A stretch of DNA of 64,000 nucleotides from RYN-111 sp963760125 (GCA_963760125.1 CAVXBV010000009.1:68754-132753); one strand, 5' to 3'. Counted from the first letter of the stretch, positions 33,422 to 41,917 are shown. The notes: generated by a model from the letters alone, not told the origin. Translations and numbers: made by a program.

Positions 33422-35911
33422 TCACGACGTGATCACACCGTCAGCGGGCTTCGGGCGTGGCGGAGCGGTGACCCAGGGAGGGGCGCGGCGGGGGCGTGGC
33501 ACCGCCACCGCCGCGCCGTCGGCAGGCGGGGCAGCGGCCGGCGGGGCCTCCTCCGAGGCGAGCGGGTCCACGTCGTACAGGGGACCCGGGACGACCTCGC
33601 CGGTGCGCGTCACCGGGAGGGCGACGTCCGCCACCGGGGCGTCGACCGCGATCCGGAGGGCGAACACGAACACCGACCCCACGTTCAGCGTGGAGGTGCA
33701 CGACAGCTCGCCACCCATGGCGTTCGCGAGCGAACGGGCGATGTACAACCCGAGGCCCGTGCCACCGGTCGTCATGAGCATCGGGTCCTCGACGCGGTGG
33801 AACTTGTCGAAGACCTTCTCGAGCTGGTCGGCAGGGATCCCGCGGCCGCGGTCCTCGACCTCGACCAGTGCCCGGTCGCCGTCGACACGCACGCGCACGT
33901 CGACCGGCGTGCCCGGCGCGGAGTACTTCAAGGCGTTCCCGACCATGTTGGTCAGGACCTGGATCACGCGCACCGGGTCGCAGGCCACGAGGACAGCCGC
34001 CTCCGGGAGGTGCACCGTGACGCGGTCGTTCTGCTCGCCGAAGTCGCAAGACGCCCTGCGTACCAAGGCGGCCAGGTCGTCACGAGCCATGTCGACCTTC
34101 GCCGCGGTGCTTCCCTCGGTGGCGGAGATCCGGGAGGCCAGCAGGAGGTCCTCGACCAGGCGCGACAGGTGGGCGGCGCGGTCGCTGATCACCTCGAGGC
34201 ACTCGTTGCGCTTCTGCTCGGTCATGCTGTGCCCGCGGCGGCGCAGCAGGTCGGCGTACCCCTTGATGGGCGTGACCGGGGTGCGCAGCTCGTGCGAGAC
34301 AGTGGCGATGAAGTCGGCCTTCAGCCGTTCGACCTGCCGCTCGCGCGTCACGTCGTGGACGATCACGACGTCCCGGACGAGCAGGCCGTCCTCGTCGAAG
34401 ACACCGGCGTGGGCGCAGCGCACGATCTTCTCGTCGCCGTCCTCGCGGACGACGGTGAGCTCGACCACGGCCTGCGGGTTCTCGACCGTGAGCAGCGAGC
34501 GGCCGGACAGGAACGCGTCCAGGGGGGTGCCGTCGGTGGCGCGGGTCGCGACGATCGCGCCGAGGGGCCGCCCCAGAGCCGCGTCCTCGGTGCGCCCGGT
34601 GAGCCGCGCGACGGCGGGGCTCCACAGCTGCACCTGCCCTGCGCCGTCCAGCACGAGGATGCCGTCGGAGCTCTGGTCCACCACGGCCTTGAGCTTGCTC
34701 GTCTCCTCCACCAGGCGCGCCAGGTGGGCGGCGCCGCGCAGGGCGACCGCGAGGGCGCTGGCCAGCGGTGTGAGCAGGCTGAGCTCGCGGGTGTCGAGCG
34801 CGCGGTGCTTGTCGCGGGTCGCGAGGACGATGACGCCCAACCGTCGACCGTCGGCCTCGAGCGGCGCGACGACAGCGCGACGCCACTCGGTCGGCAGCGC
34901 GTCGGGGGACACGACGGCGCCCTCGGACCCGGTACGTCGCAGCAGGTCGCGCTCGGTCGGGTACGCCGCACGCCGCAACGCCCCGTGCTCACGGTCGTCG
35001 ACCAGGCTGGTCGGCTGGGCGCTCCCCGGGAGGGCCGCCTCGTCGAGGACGGCGATCGCGAGGTCGGCCCCGAAGGCCTGGCGCGTGAGGTCGAGGAAGG
35101 CGTCGAGCACCTCGTCGGCGTCGAGCCGGCCGGCCAGCACCTGCGACAGGGCGAGCAGGCGGCTGGAGCGCTCGCGCTCCTCCGACTCCTGCGCCGCGGC
35201 CTTGAACGCGAAGGTCAGCGCGGCGGCCGGCATCAGCGCGAAGGGAAGCAGCGCCGGGGCCGCGCCGGCCAGCGTGACCGCCGTACCGCCCAGGGCGACC
35301 GTGCCGATGGCCATGACCGTCGACAGGCGAAGCCCGTCGCGCACGACGGTCCCCGGGTCGTCGTCGGCGACGACCGCGAGCACCCGCGAGAGCGCGACGA
35401 GGTTGACCAGCGTCAGACCGAGCATGCCGGCGGTCAGGCCGATCAGCGTGCGGACCGAGAGCCCGTCACCGGGCACGGCCACCAGGTGGGTGGTGAGGAC
35501 GAGCACCGCGACGGCGCCGGCCAGGTTGCCACCATTGAAGACGACCTTGACCGCATCGCGGCGGCGGACCAGCGAGCACAGGACCGTGGCCACCACGGGA
35601 ACGACGAGCGCCCACGGACCGGACAGCACGAGCACGTCGACGACGCACGCCGCTTCGAAGAGGGTCAGCTCCTCGGTCTCCTCGCCGTGCCGGACGCGGA
35701 CGGCGACCCAGTCGCCGGCGAAGGTGAGGACCAGGCACAGGCCCACGAGTGCCCACCCGTGCGCCCAGCCCAGACCGGGGTACGCCGCCAGCGGCGCCAC
35801 CGCCTGGCTGTCGTGCACGACGAGCAGCGCGAGGCCCTGCGCCATCAGCCCGAGCGCAGCGACGACCGCCACGAGCCGGCCCAGCCTGCCTGCCACGCGG
35901 ACTCCCGTCAT
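33422..35911 (-). CDS. Membrane GAF-PAS sensor histidine kinase
   Basis: 829 residues. About eight N-terminal membrane helices (1-235), a GAF domain (about 255-400), a PAS domain (about 405-525), HisKA (FIATVSHELRTPVTPIKGY) and HATPase (NMVGNALKY, EDRGRGIP, GGTGLGLYIA), ending in a Pro/Ala-rich tail of ~65 residues. No response regulator is adjacent, so the partner is elsewhere. ATG 35911. Its ribosome site GAGGGGG is buried in a 39-base hairpin that ends at the start codon. Lies downstream of the subtilase gene on the same strand. Confidence 0.88.
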   Translation of the reverse strand: MTGVRVAGRLGRLVAVVAALGLMAQGLALLVVHDSQAVAPLAAYPGLGWAHGWALVGLCLVLTFAGDWVAVRVRHGEETEELTLFEAACVVDVLVLSGPWALVVPVVATVLCSLVRRRDAVKVVFNGGNLAGAVAVLVLTTHLVAVPGDGLSVRTLIGLTAGMLGLTLVNLVALSRVLAVVADDDPGTVVRDGLRLSTVMAIGTVALGGTAVTLAGAAPALLPFALMPAAALTFAFKAAAQESEERERSSRLLALSQVLAGRLDADEVLDAFLDLTRQAFGADLAIAVLDEAALPGSAQPTSLVDDREHGALRRAAYPTERDLLRRTGSEGAVVSPDALPTEWRRAVVAPLEADGRRLGVIVLATRDKHRALDTRELSLLTPLASALAVALRGAAHLARLVEETSKLKAVVDQSSDGILVLDGAGQVQLWSPAVARLTGRTEDAALGRPLGAIVATRATDGTPLDAFLSGRSLLTVENPQAVVELTVVREDGDEKIVRCAHAGVFDEDGLLVRDVVIVHDVTRERQVERLKADFIATVSHELRTPVTPIKGYADLLRRRGHSMTEQKRNECLEVISDRAAHLSRLVEDLLLASRISATEGSTAAKVDMARDDLAALVRRASCDFGEQNDRVTVHLPEAAVLVACDPVRVIQVLTNMVGNALKYSAPGTPVDVRVRVDGDRALVEVEDRGRGIPADQLEKVFDKFHRVEDPMLMTTGGTGLGLYIARSLANAMGGELSCTSTLNVGSVFVFALRIAVDAPVADVALPVTRTGEVVPGPLYDVDPLASEEAPPAAAPPADGAAVAVPRPRRAPPWVTAPPRPKPADGVITS

Positions 35912-35950
35912 GCCGATGTCCCCCTCGTGGGGTACGAGGAGGACATCGGC
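35912..35950 (-). promoter_or_regulatory. Hairpin covering the ribosome site of the histidine kinase
   Basis: GCCGATGTCC and GGACATCGGC form a perfect 10-base-pair stem, with an inner CTCGT/ACGAG stem and a 5-base loop. In the mRNA the GAGGGGG ribosome site lies in the 3' arm next to AUG. Either translational control or a protein-binding palindrome. Confidence 0.5.
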
Positions 35951-36004
35951 AGTTCTGGCTCTCTCTGCAGTCTTTTCGGGACGTTCGGGTGTCTGGTCAG
36001 GGGA

Positions 36005-37720
36005 TCAGCCCCAGTCGCCGACGCTCCACTGACGGGCGCTCCACTGCCGCGCGCTCCACTGCCGGGCCGACCAGTCGTCGGCGGTCCAGCTGCTCTCGCT
36101 CCACTGACGGGCGCTCCACTGACGGGCCGACCACTGACGGGCGCTCCACTGCCGCGCGCTCCAGTCGCTGTCGGCCCACTGGCGCGCGGCCCACTGCCGA
36201 GCGGCCCACTGGCGGGCCACCCAGACGTCGTCACCGTCGGCCCACTGGCGAGCGCTCCACTGACGGGCGGCCCACTGACGGGCGGCCGGGTCGAGGTCGG
36301 CCCACTGCCGGGCGGCCCACTGGCGGGCCTCCGGGGACAGCTGCGCCCAGGCGTTGGCCGCGGCGTCGACGTCACCGTCGAGGATGGCCTGCAGGAACGC
36401 CGCCCACGCGTTGGCCGCGCCGGGGATCGCCTGGCCGGCCGTCGCCCGGTCCTTGCGGGTCTTCTTGTCCTTCGGGGTGCGCGCGTCGAGCGCAGCGGCC
36501 AGGTCGAGGCCACCCGCACCGGTCGCGCGGTCCTTGCCCGTGACGTCGTACGCCGTCGTGGTCGCGAGCGCCTTGATCTGGTCGGGAGACAGGCCAGGAC
36601 GGTCCTCGAGCAGGACGGCGGCGGCACCGGCCACCACCGCTGTCGAGAACGAGGTGCCACTGCCCTTGAGGTACGCCGTCCCCACCCGAGCGTCCGGGTT
36701 GGCCGTCCAGACAGCCGAGCCGGGCGCGCTGGTGCTGACGACGTGCGCGCCGGCGGCGACGAGGTCGGGCTTGCTGACGCCCTGCGGCGCCGGGCCCTGG
36801 CTGGACCACGCGGCGACGGTGTCGTCCTTGCGCCCGGCGGTGCCGTTCTCGTCGAGGCCACCGACGGTGAGCAGGACCGGGTCGACGCCCGGGCTGGTGA
36901 TCGTGGCCTTGCCGTCTGCGCCGTCGTTGCCCGCGGGGACGACGACCGTGACGCCGCGCCGCCAGAGGGCTTCGAGGGCCTGGGTCAGCGGGTCGAGCTG
37001 GTACGGCAGGGGGCTGCCCGAGCTGAGGGAGAGGTTGACGACGTCGACCTCGGGGTGCTGCGCGACGGCCTGCAGCCCCTTGAGGACCAGCGTGAGGCTG
37101 GAGCTGCCCGTGCTGCCCGCCACGCGGACGTCGAGGACGTTCGCGCCGGGGGCGACACCGGCGTACGCGCCGTTCGAGCTCGCGCCGCTCCCCGCGACCA
37201 GGCCGGCGACGAACGTGCCGTGCCCGTAGGCGTCGCCGGCGCCCTCGCCGGTCACGTCCACGTGGCTCAGCCGCCCGGCCAGGTCAGGGACGTCGGCGAC
37301 GCCGGTGTCCACGACGGCGACCGTCGTCCCGGCGCCCTCCCCGGCCGGGGAGCCGAGGCCGAGGGTGGTGCGGACGGAGGTGACGGGGCCGTTGTCCTGG
37401 GCGTCCTTCTTGCCGGAGACGCCGACGGGATGGTCGTCGACGACCGTCCAGCTGCTGCCGAGGCGGGTGTTCTCGGGCAACCGGGCGCTGACGCCTCCGA
37501 TCAGGGGCAGCCGGTCCAGGACCTGGCCGCCGGCGCTGCGCACGGCGGCGGCGACATCGCCGGTGCCGGTGACGACGACCGTGCGCCAGGAGGTACCGCC
37601 GGTGGCTGCGGTCTGACCCGGCAGGGCGGTGAGGGCTGTCGAGCAGGCCAGGGCCAGGGCCACGAGGGCCCCGGCGCGTGGCCGCGTCGCGGCGGTGGCG
37701 CTCGTTCGGGTGGTGTCCAT
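36005..37720 (-). CDS. Secreted S8 subtilisin-like protease with ARQW repeat tail
   Basis: 571 residues. Signal peptide (MDTTRTSATAATRPRAGALV then hydrophobic), an inhibitor-like propeptide, and the protease domain with catalytic Asp in VAVVDTGVADVPDL, His in YGHGTFVAGLVAG, Asn in VPAGNDGADG and Ser in GSGTSFSTAVVAGAAAVLL. The last ~110 residues hold 15 copies of ARQW, mostly as SARQW or AARQW. ATG 37720 is preferred over the longer frame upstream. Tryptophan-rich repeat tails occur on other actinobacterial subtilases, but their role is not known; wall binding or self-assembly is a guess. Confidence 0.9.
   Translation of the reverse strand: MDTTRTSATAATRPRAGALVALALACSTALTALPGQTAATGGTSWRTVVVTGTGDVAAAVRSAGGQVLDRLPLIGGVSARLPENTRLGSSWTVVDDHPVGVSGKKDAQDNGPVTSVRTTLGLGSPAGEGAGTTVAVVDTGVADVPDLAGRLSHVDVTGEGAGDAYGHGTFVAGLVAGSGASSNGAYAGVAPGANVLDVRVAGSTGSSSLTLVLKGLQAVAQHPEVDVVNLSLSSGSPLPYQLDPLTQALEALWRRGVTVVVPAGNDGADGKATITSPGVDPVLLTVGGLDENGTAGRKDDTVAAWSSQGPAPQGVSKPDLVAAGAHVVSTSAPGSAVWTANPDARVGTAYLKGSGTSFSTAVVAGAAAVLLEDRPGLSPDQIKALATTTAYDVTGKDRATGAGGLDLAAALDARTPKDKKTRKDRATAGQAIPGAANAWAAFLQAILDGDVDAAANAWAQLSPEARQWAARQWADLDPAARQWAARQWSARQWADGDDVWVARQWAARQWAARQWADSDWSARQWSARQWSARQWSARQWSESSWTADDWSARQWSARQWSARQWSVGDWG
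36008..36330 (-). repeat. Coding tandem repeat, 15 ARQW units
   Basis: Pentapeptide-scale repeat (S/A)ARQW with spacers such as ADSDW, SESSWTADDW and ADGDDVWV. The DNA copies (cgctccactgacggg type) are nearly identical, so recombination and copy-number change are likely. Confidence 0.85.
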
Positions 37721-38088
37721 GGCGTGTTCCCGTCGTCCTCGAGGCCTTCGTGAAGGAGGTCCACTCCTTGTCTCGGGGCCTTGACCCCCCCGTCCCGCCA
37801 CACGATCGGGTGACTCTCTGTGATCGCAGCGTTGTGACAACGGCCACGGTTGGGGCGGGAACAGCCCGTGTGACCTGCGTCTGATGGTGGTTCACCCGTG
37901 CAGAGGGTGACGTTCGTCGCTTGCTGACTGCTAGCAATTGCAAGCACTCCTGCCTAGCGTTCTGCGTCAGATCAGCCCCGCCGCGAGCACGCGCTCCGGC
38001 CCGAGACCCGAGAGGGAGGTGAGGTCCCACCCCCGCCAGGACGACTCCATCCAGGGGTCGCAGCCGGCCGGGGAAGCGACCCCAGCAC
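37721..38088. other. Divergent promoter region between subtilase and rlpA-like genes
   Basis: 368 bases without a gene. Contains a near-perfect palindrome at 37929-37946 and a TAGCGT -10-like hexamer at 37955-37960; nothing else was recognised. Confidence 0.5.
37929..37946. promoter_or_regulatory. 18-base palindrome, probable operator
   Basis: TGCTAGCAATTGCAAGCA equals its reverse complement except for one mismatched pair (A at position 5 versus A at 14). It is AT-rich at the centre and sits just upstream of a TAGCGT hexamer reading toward the rlpA-like gene. Binding protein unknown. Confidence 0.5.
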
Positions 38089-39090
38089 ATGACCCGACGC
38101 ACCCGTCCCAGCCATGCCGAACCCCTGTACGCCAACGCCCTCCTCTCGGAGGTCCCCGCCGAGGCGACCGACCCCGACGCCGACCTGGCGCTGCCGACCG
38201 TGCTGAGCGCGCGCCGCCGTACGGCCCGCCGGGTCCTGGCCGCCGGTCTCGCGGCCGGCCTCGCGACCACCGCAGCCACCCTCGCTCTCCACCCGTCCGA
38301 GGACTCCGCCACGGACCTGTCCGCCGGGACCAGTGCCAGCGCCCAGTCCGACGGGCTCAGCGCCGAGGCCGCGACGACGCCGTCCGCCCTCCCCGCGACC
38401 ACGAGCAGTCCGCTCACGTCCCGGGCCCCGCGCGCCAGCCGTAGCGCCGCGCGGACCGCCCTGCCGCCCGTCCCGACCAAGGTCGTCACGCAGGTGGTCG
38501 CCGTCGGCAGCAGCTTCTCCGGCGTGGCGTCCTGGTACGGCGGCCAGTTCCAGGGCCGCCGTACCGCCAGCGGGGAGCGCTTCGACACCAACGACTTCAC
38601 CGCAGCCAGCAAGACGCTGCCGTTCGGCACGACGCTGCGCGTCTGCCACCAGCAGCGCTGCGTCGTGGTGCGGATCAACGACCGCGGCCCGTACGTCGGA
38701 AAGCGCATCCTCGACCTGTCCCGCGCCGCCAAGGACGTGCTGGGGTACGACGGGATCGGCTACGTCACGGCCACCCCCATCGCGCGCAAGACCGTGACCG
38801 TGGTGGACAAGGAGGCGCTCGCCGCGCAGCAGGTCGCCGCCCGCGCCGCGGAGGTCACAGCTGCCCGCGCTCGTCGGGCCGCCGCCGCGCACCGTGCGGC
38901 GGTCGCCAAGCGCGCGGCTGTCGCGAAGGCGCAGGCCGCTGCCGAGGCGGCCAGCCTCGCCGCGCAGGAGCGCGGACCGCTGGGCGACCTCGCCACGCTG
39001 CCGCCGGTGCCCGTCTCCACCGCCGCCGGCCTGCTCCTGGCCGGCTCGGGTGGCGTGCTGACCCTGCGCCGTCGCCGCGACGCCGCCTGA
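38089..39090 (+). CDS. RlpA-like double-psi beta-barrel protein
   Basis: 333 residues. N-terminal cytoplasmic ~45 residues, a membrane helix (VLAAGLAAGLATTAATLAL), a Ser/Thr/Ala-rich linker, then the RlpA barrel (about 142-230) with GVASWYGGQFQGRRTASGE, TLPFGTTLRV and RINDRGPYVGKRILDLS. A ~70-residue Ala/Arg-rich helix follows, and then a second hydrophobic segment ending LRRRR. RlpA proteins cleave or bind glycan strands at the septum. Two terminal hydrophobic segments would hold both ends at the membrane. ATG 38089; ribosome site weak. Confidence 0.85.
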   Translation: MTRRTRPSHAEPLYANALLSEVPAEATDPDADLALPTVLSARRRTARRVLAAGLAAGLATTAATLALHPSEDSATDLSAGTSASAQSDGLSAEAATTPSALPATTSSPLTSRAPRASRSAARTALPPVPTKVVTQVVAVGSSFSGVASWYGGQFQGRRTASGERFDTNDFTAASKTLPFGTTLRVCHQQRCVVVRINDRGPYVGKRILDLSRAAKDVLGYDGIGYVTATPIARKTVTVVDKEALAAQQVAARAAEVTAARARRAAAAHRAAVAKRAAVAKAQAAAEAASLAAQERGPLGDLATLPPVPVSTAAGLLLAGSGGVLTLRRRRDAA

Positions 39091-39108
39091 CCCCTGCACG
39101 CCTGACCC

Positions 39109-39166
39109 GCTGCGCTCCTGGGCTGCGCTCCTGGGCTGCGCTTCTAGGCTGCGCTTCTAGGCTGCG
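39109..39166. repeat. 13-base tandem repeat, about 4.5 copies
   Basis: Two copies of gctgcgctcctgg (39109-39134), two of gctgcgcttctag (39135-39160) and a partial gctgcg. Lies between the rlpA-like and enoyl-CoA hydratase genes. The third and fourth units create TAG-containing hexamers. Confidence 0.85.
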
Positions 39167-39213
39167 AGGAGCACCGCCGACCGGCCGGGTCGGCCTGATC
39201 TCCTGGAGTCACC

Positions 39214-39993
39214 GTGGTCCTCGTCATCGATCGGCCGTCCGAGGGTGTCGTGCTGCTCACGCTCGACCTGCCCGACCGGCGCAACGCCATGACCGACGAG
39301 ATGACCGCCGCGTGGATCGACGCCGTCGACGGGCTGCGCGGTGACCCCGCCGTGCGCTGCGTCGTCGTGACCGGCGCGGGCAAGGCGTTCTGCGCCGGGG
39401 GAGACCTGTCGTGGCTGCGCAGCGGCGGTGCCACGGCGGCCGCGCTGCGCGAGAAGATGCTGCCGTTCTACCGCTCCTGGCTGTCCCTCCGGCTGCTCGA
39501 CGTCCCCTCGATCGCTGCCGTGAACGGCGCGGCGGTCGGGGCCGGCGCCGCGCTCGCGCTGTCGTGCGACATCCGGTACGCCGGCGCGTCCGCCAAGCTG
39601 ACCGTGCCGTTCGCCAAGCTCGGGATGCACGCCGGGATGGCGACCACGCACACGCTCACCGAGGTGGTCGGCGTCGCAGCGGCCCGCGAGCTGCTGCTCA
39701 CCGGCCGGGTGGTGGACGCCCCGGAGATGCTGCGCCTCGGGCTGTGCAGCGCCGTGCACGAGGACGCCGACCTGGTCCCGCAGGCCCTGGAGCGTGCCGC
39801 GGAGATCGCCGCCGGGGCTCCGCTCGCGCACCGGTTGCACAAGCAGGCGCTGCGCGACGGCGGACCGGACTCCCTCGAGGCGGCCTTGCAGTGGGAGGCG
39901 CTCGCCCAGCCGGTCACCATGGCGACGGCCGACCTGCAGGAGGGTCTGGACGCCCAGGCCGAGCGCCGTACCCCCCGGTTCACGGGCGCCTGA
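39214..39993 (+). CDS. Enoyl-CoA hydratase/isomerase family protein
   Basis: 259 residues of the crotonase fold: LPDRRNAMTDEM, VVTGAGKAFCAGGDLSWL (oxyanion loop), PSIAAVNGAAVGAGAALALSCDIRYAG and AVGL-type helix AARELLLTGRVVDAPEM. Glu residues at the usual hydratase positions are not both evident, so hydratase, isomerase or another crotonase activity is possible. GTG 39214 with GGAG 6 bases upstream. No fatty-acid genes adjacent. Confidence 0.88.
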   Translation: MVLVIDRPSEGVVLLTLDLPDRRNAMTDEMTAAWIDAVDGLRGDPAVRCVVVTGAGKAFCAGGDLSWLRSGGATAAALREKMLPFYRSWLSLRLLDVPSIAAVNGAAVGAGAALALSCDIRYAGASAKLTVPFAKLGMHAGMATTHTLTEVVGVAAARELLLTGRVVDAPEMLRLGLCSAVHEDADLVPQALERAAEIAAGAPLAHRLHKQALRDGGPDSLEAALQWEALAQPVTMATADLQEGLDAQAERRTPRFTGA

Positions 39994-40052
39994 CCGCTCG
40001 TGGCTGACGACCACAGCCGACGAGCGCTGGCCGTCGACCGCCGACATCAACA

Positions 40053-40118
40053 GAGCCCCTAGGGCACCCAGGCCCGTTCGCCTTCCCCTTGCGAACGGAT
40101 CCGGGGCCCCAGGGGCTC
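40053..40118. terminator. Large nested stem-loop after the enoyl-CoA hydratase gene
   Basis: Outer arms GAGCCCCT (40053-40060) and AGGGGCTC (40111-40118); inner arms CCGTTCGC (40074-40081) and GCGAACGG (40091-40098) around a 9-base loop. May be a terminator or a structured RNA; no U-run. Confidence 0.45.
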
Positions 40119-40222
40119 CGTTGGCCCAGACGCTAGGAGGCGGCCCTGCCGCGCGTCAACGAGTCGGGCACCCACCCTGTGGAGGGGCCTGGGGACGCGG
40201 TGGGGACGACACGGCGTGTCCC

Positions 40223-40266
40223 TGTGGACAGGCTTGTCCACCGACTGTGGACAAGCGTGTGGACGA
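40223..40266. repeat. Array of four DnaA-box-like sites, 11-12 bases apart
   Basis: TGTGGACAG (40223), TTGTCCACC (40234), TGTGGACAA (40246, exact reverse complement of the actinobacterial DnaA box TTGTCCACA) and TGTGGACGA (40258). Spacing of 11, 12 and 12 bases puts them on the same helix face. No dnaA, dnaN or gyr genes are nearby. Confidence 0.55.
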
Positions 40267-40534
40267 GAGGGACAAAGGCTCTGACCTGCACTGATGCAAC
40301 CGGCCCCTGTGCACAGCAGAAACCTGGGCGGGCAAGGGGGAGGGGGCCGCCACGGGCGTCCCGTCGGACGCCCCGAAACCCCACGATCACGCCCCGTGAC
40401 CCTCCGTCATGATCCACACAGGAGAAGGACATCGGGCGAACGACCTGAACCGGACCTCTCGGGCAGGGCAGCCCGTCGTCGCCGTACGGCGACACGGGGT
40501 CAGGGCAGCCGGTCGTCGGCGTGCGACGTCCGGG

Positions 40535-41917
40535 TCAGGCGGGGCCGTCCTCGCCGTACGGCGACCCCGCGTCGCCGTCGAGCTCGCCGTCCAGGTCCTT
40601 GTCGAGGGCGCGGAGCCCGGCGTCCCAGTCGATCGCCTCCGACGAGTCCGCAGCGTCCTCGGGAGCGTCGAGGTCCGCTGCTGACGGGAGCAGGTCCGGG
40701 TGCGCCCACAGCGCGTCCCGTCCGTCGACGCCCTTCTCCGCGGTGAGCCGCTCCCACAGCGCGGCGGCCTCCCGCAGCCGCCGCGGGCGCAGCTGCAGCC
40801 CGACCAGCGTCGCGAACGTCTGCTCGGCGGGTCCGCCGGTCGCCCGACGGCGGCGGACGGTCTCGCGGAGCGCCACGGCGTGCGGCAGCGTCCTGGCAGC
40901 CGCCGTGTCGACGACCAGGTCGACCCAGCCCTCGACGAGCGCGAGGGCCGACTCGAGCCGGTCCAGCGCCTGCTGCTGAGCGGGGGTGGGCTCGAGCTCG
41001 AACAGGCCGGAGCCGAGCGCCTCCTGCATGGCCTCGGGGTGCGTCGGGTCGAAGGAACCGACGGCCCGCTCGATGGCCGACAGGTCGACCTCGATGCCGC
41101 GGCCGTAGGCGTCGACCGCGTCGTACAGGTGCGCCTTGAGCCAGGGGACGTGTGCGAACAGCCGCTGATGGGCCGCCTCGCGCAGCGCCAGGTACAGCCG
41201 CACCTCGTCCAGCGGCACCTCCAAGCCCTCGGCGAACGCCGCGACGTTCGCCGGGAGGAGCGCAGACCGGCCCAGGGGGAGGCCGATCTCGCTGCTGCTG
41301 AGCACCTCGGTCCCGAGCGCACCCAGGGCCTGGCCGACCTGCGCGCCGAACACGAGGCCGCCGAGCTGTTCCATCACGCCGGCGAACGGGTTCGGTCCGA
41401 GGCCGGCGAGCATCCCGCCGATCTCCGGGGGCAGCTCCTGCCCCGCGAGCCCCTGCTGCATCGCCTGGCCCATAGCGGCCGTGACGCGACCGGCGACCGG
41501 GTCGACCAGCTGGCGCCAGGACGGCAGCGTGGCCTCGAGCCACGCGAGCCGTGACCACGCCTGCGGCTCCTGGCCCGCGGCGGGCAGCGACGTCACCGGG
41601 TCGAGCCAGACGTCCGCGAGCCGACCCGCGTCCGCGACCTCGCGCGTCTGGTCCGCGGTGAGCGGGACGTCGGCGTCCTTGAGCGCCCCGGCAGCCACCT
41701 CCTTCGCGAGGTCCCAGTTGACGGGGCCGCCGCTCCACGACATCAGCTTCTGCAGCTGGCCGAACAGGTCCCCGGGGTTGCCGCCGAACATCCCCCCGAA
41801 CGTCCCGCCCAGCATCTTGGACAGGCCGAACGGGTCGTTCGGGTCCGGCTCCCCGTCGTCCCCGGAGCCCTCGCCGGAACCGCTGGGAGGTCCGAAGCCG
41901 AACGGCGGTCGGGTCAC
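40535..41917 (-). CDS. DUF2342 (zinc-dependent metalloprotease-like) protein
   Basis: 460 residues matching the DUF2342 pattern (compare Rv3195): Gly/Pro-rich start with NDPFGLSKMLGG, then NWDLAKEVA, WLDPVTSLPAAGQ, VFGAQVGQALGALG, LREAAHQRLFAHVPWL and an acidic C-terminal tail. The family is annotated as zinc-dependent metalloprotease, but a classic HExxH is not seen here (EAAHQRLF), so activity is unproven. GTG 41917 has GGGAG 8 bases upstream. Part of the conserved uvrD2-UPF0182 neighbourhood. Confidence 0.85.
   Translation of the reverse strand: MTRPPFGFGPPSGSGEGSGDDGEPDPNDPFGLSKMLGGTFGGMFGGNPGDLFGQLQKLMSWSGGPVNWDLAKEVAAGALKDADVPLTADQTREVADAGRLADVWLDPVTSLPAAGQEPQAWSRLAWLEATLPSWRQLVDPVAGRVTAAMGQAMQQGLAGQELPPEIGGMLAGLGPNPFAGVMEQLGGLVFGAQVGQALGALGTEVLSSSEIGLPLGRSALLPANVAAFAEGLEVPLDEVRLYLALREAAHQRLFAHVPWLKAHLYDAVDAYGRGIEVDLSAIERAVGSFDPTHPEAMQEALGSGLFELEPTPAQQQALDRLESALALVEGWVDLVVDTAAARTLPHAVALRETVRRRRATGGPAEQTFATLVGLQLRPRRLREAAALWERLTAEKGVDGRDALWAHPDLLPSAADLDAPEDAADSSEAIDWDAGLRALDKDLDGELDGDAGSPYGEDGPA

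Larger units (their letters stand above)
39994..40534. other. 541-base non-coding region between convergent genes
   Basis: No gene supported. Holds a large nested hairpin (40053-40118), a phased array of four DnaA-box-like 9-mers (40223-40266) and a 16-base perfect palindrome GTCGCCGTACGGCGAC (40478-40493). Confidence 0.6.

Noticed and set aside
39109..39166. CRISPR array
   Set aside because: Units are 13 bases in direct contact with no spacers; it is a simple tandem repeat.
40223..40266. Chromosomal origin oriC
   Set aside because: Only four boxes and no dnaA, dnaN, recF or gyr genes; reported instead as a DnaA-box array.
40478..40493. Perfect palindrome GTCGCCGTACGGCGAC as an operator
   Set aside because: Related CGTACGGC palindromes occur inside coding DNA here too (for example near 40552), so it may just reflect base composition.
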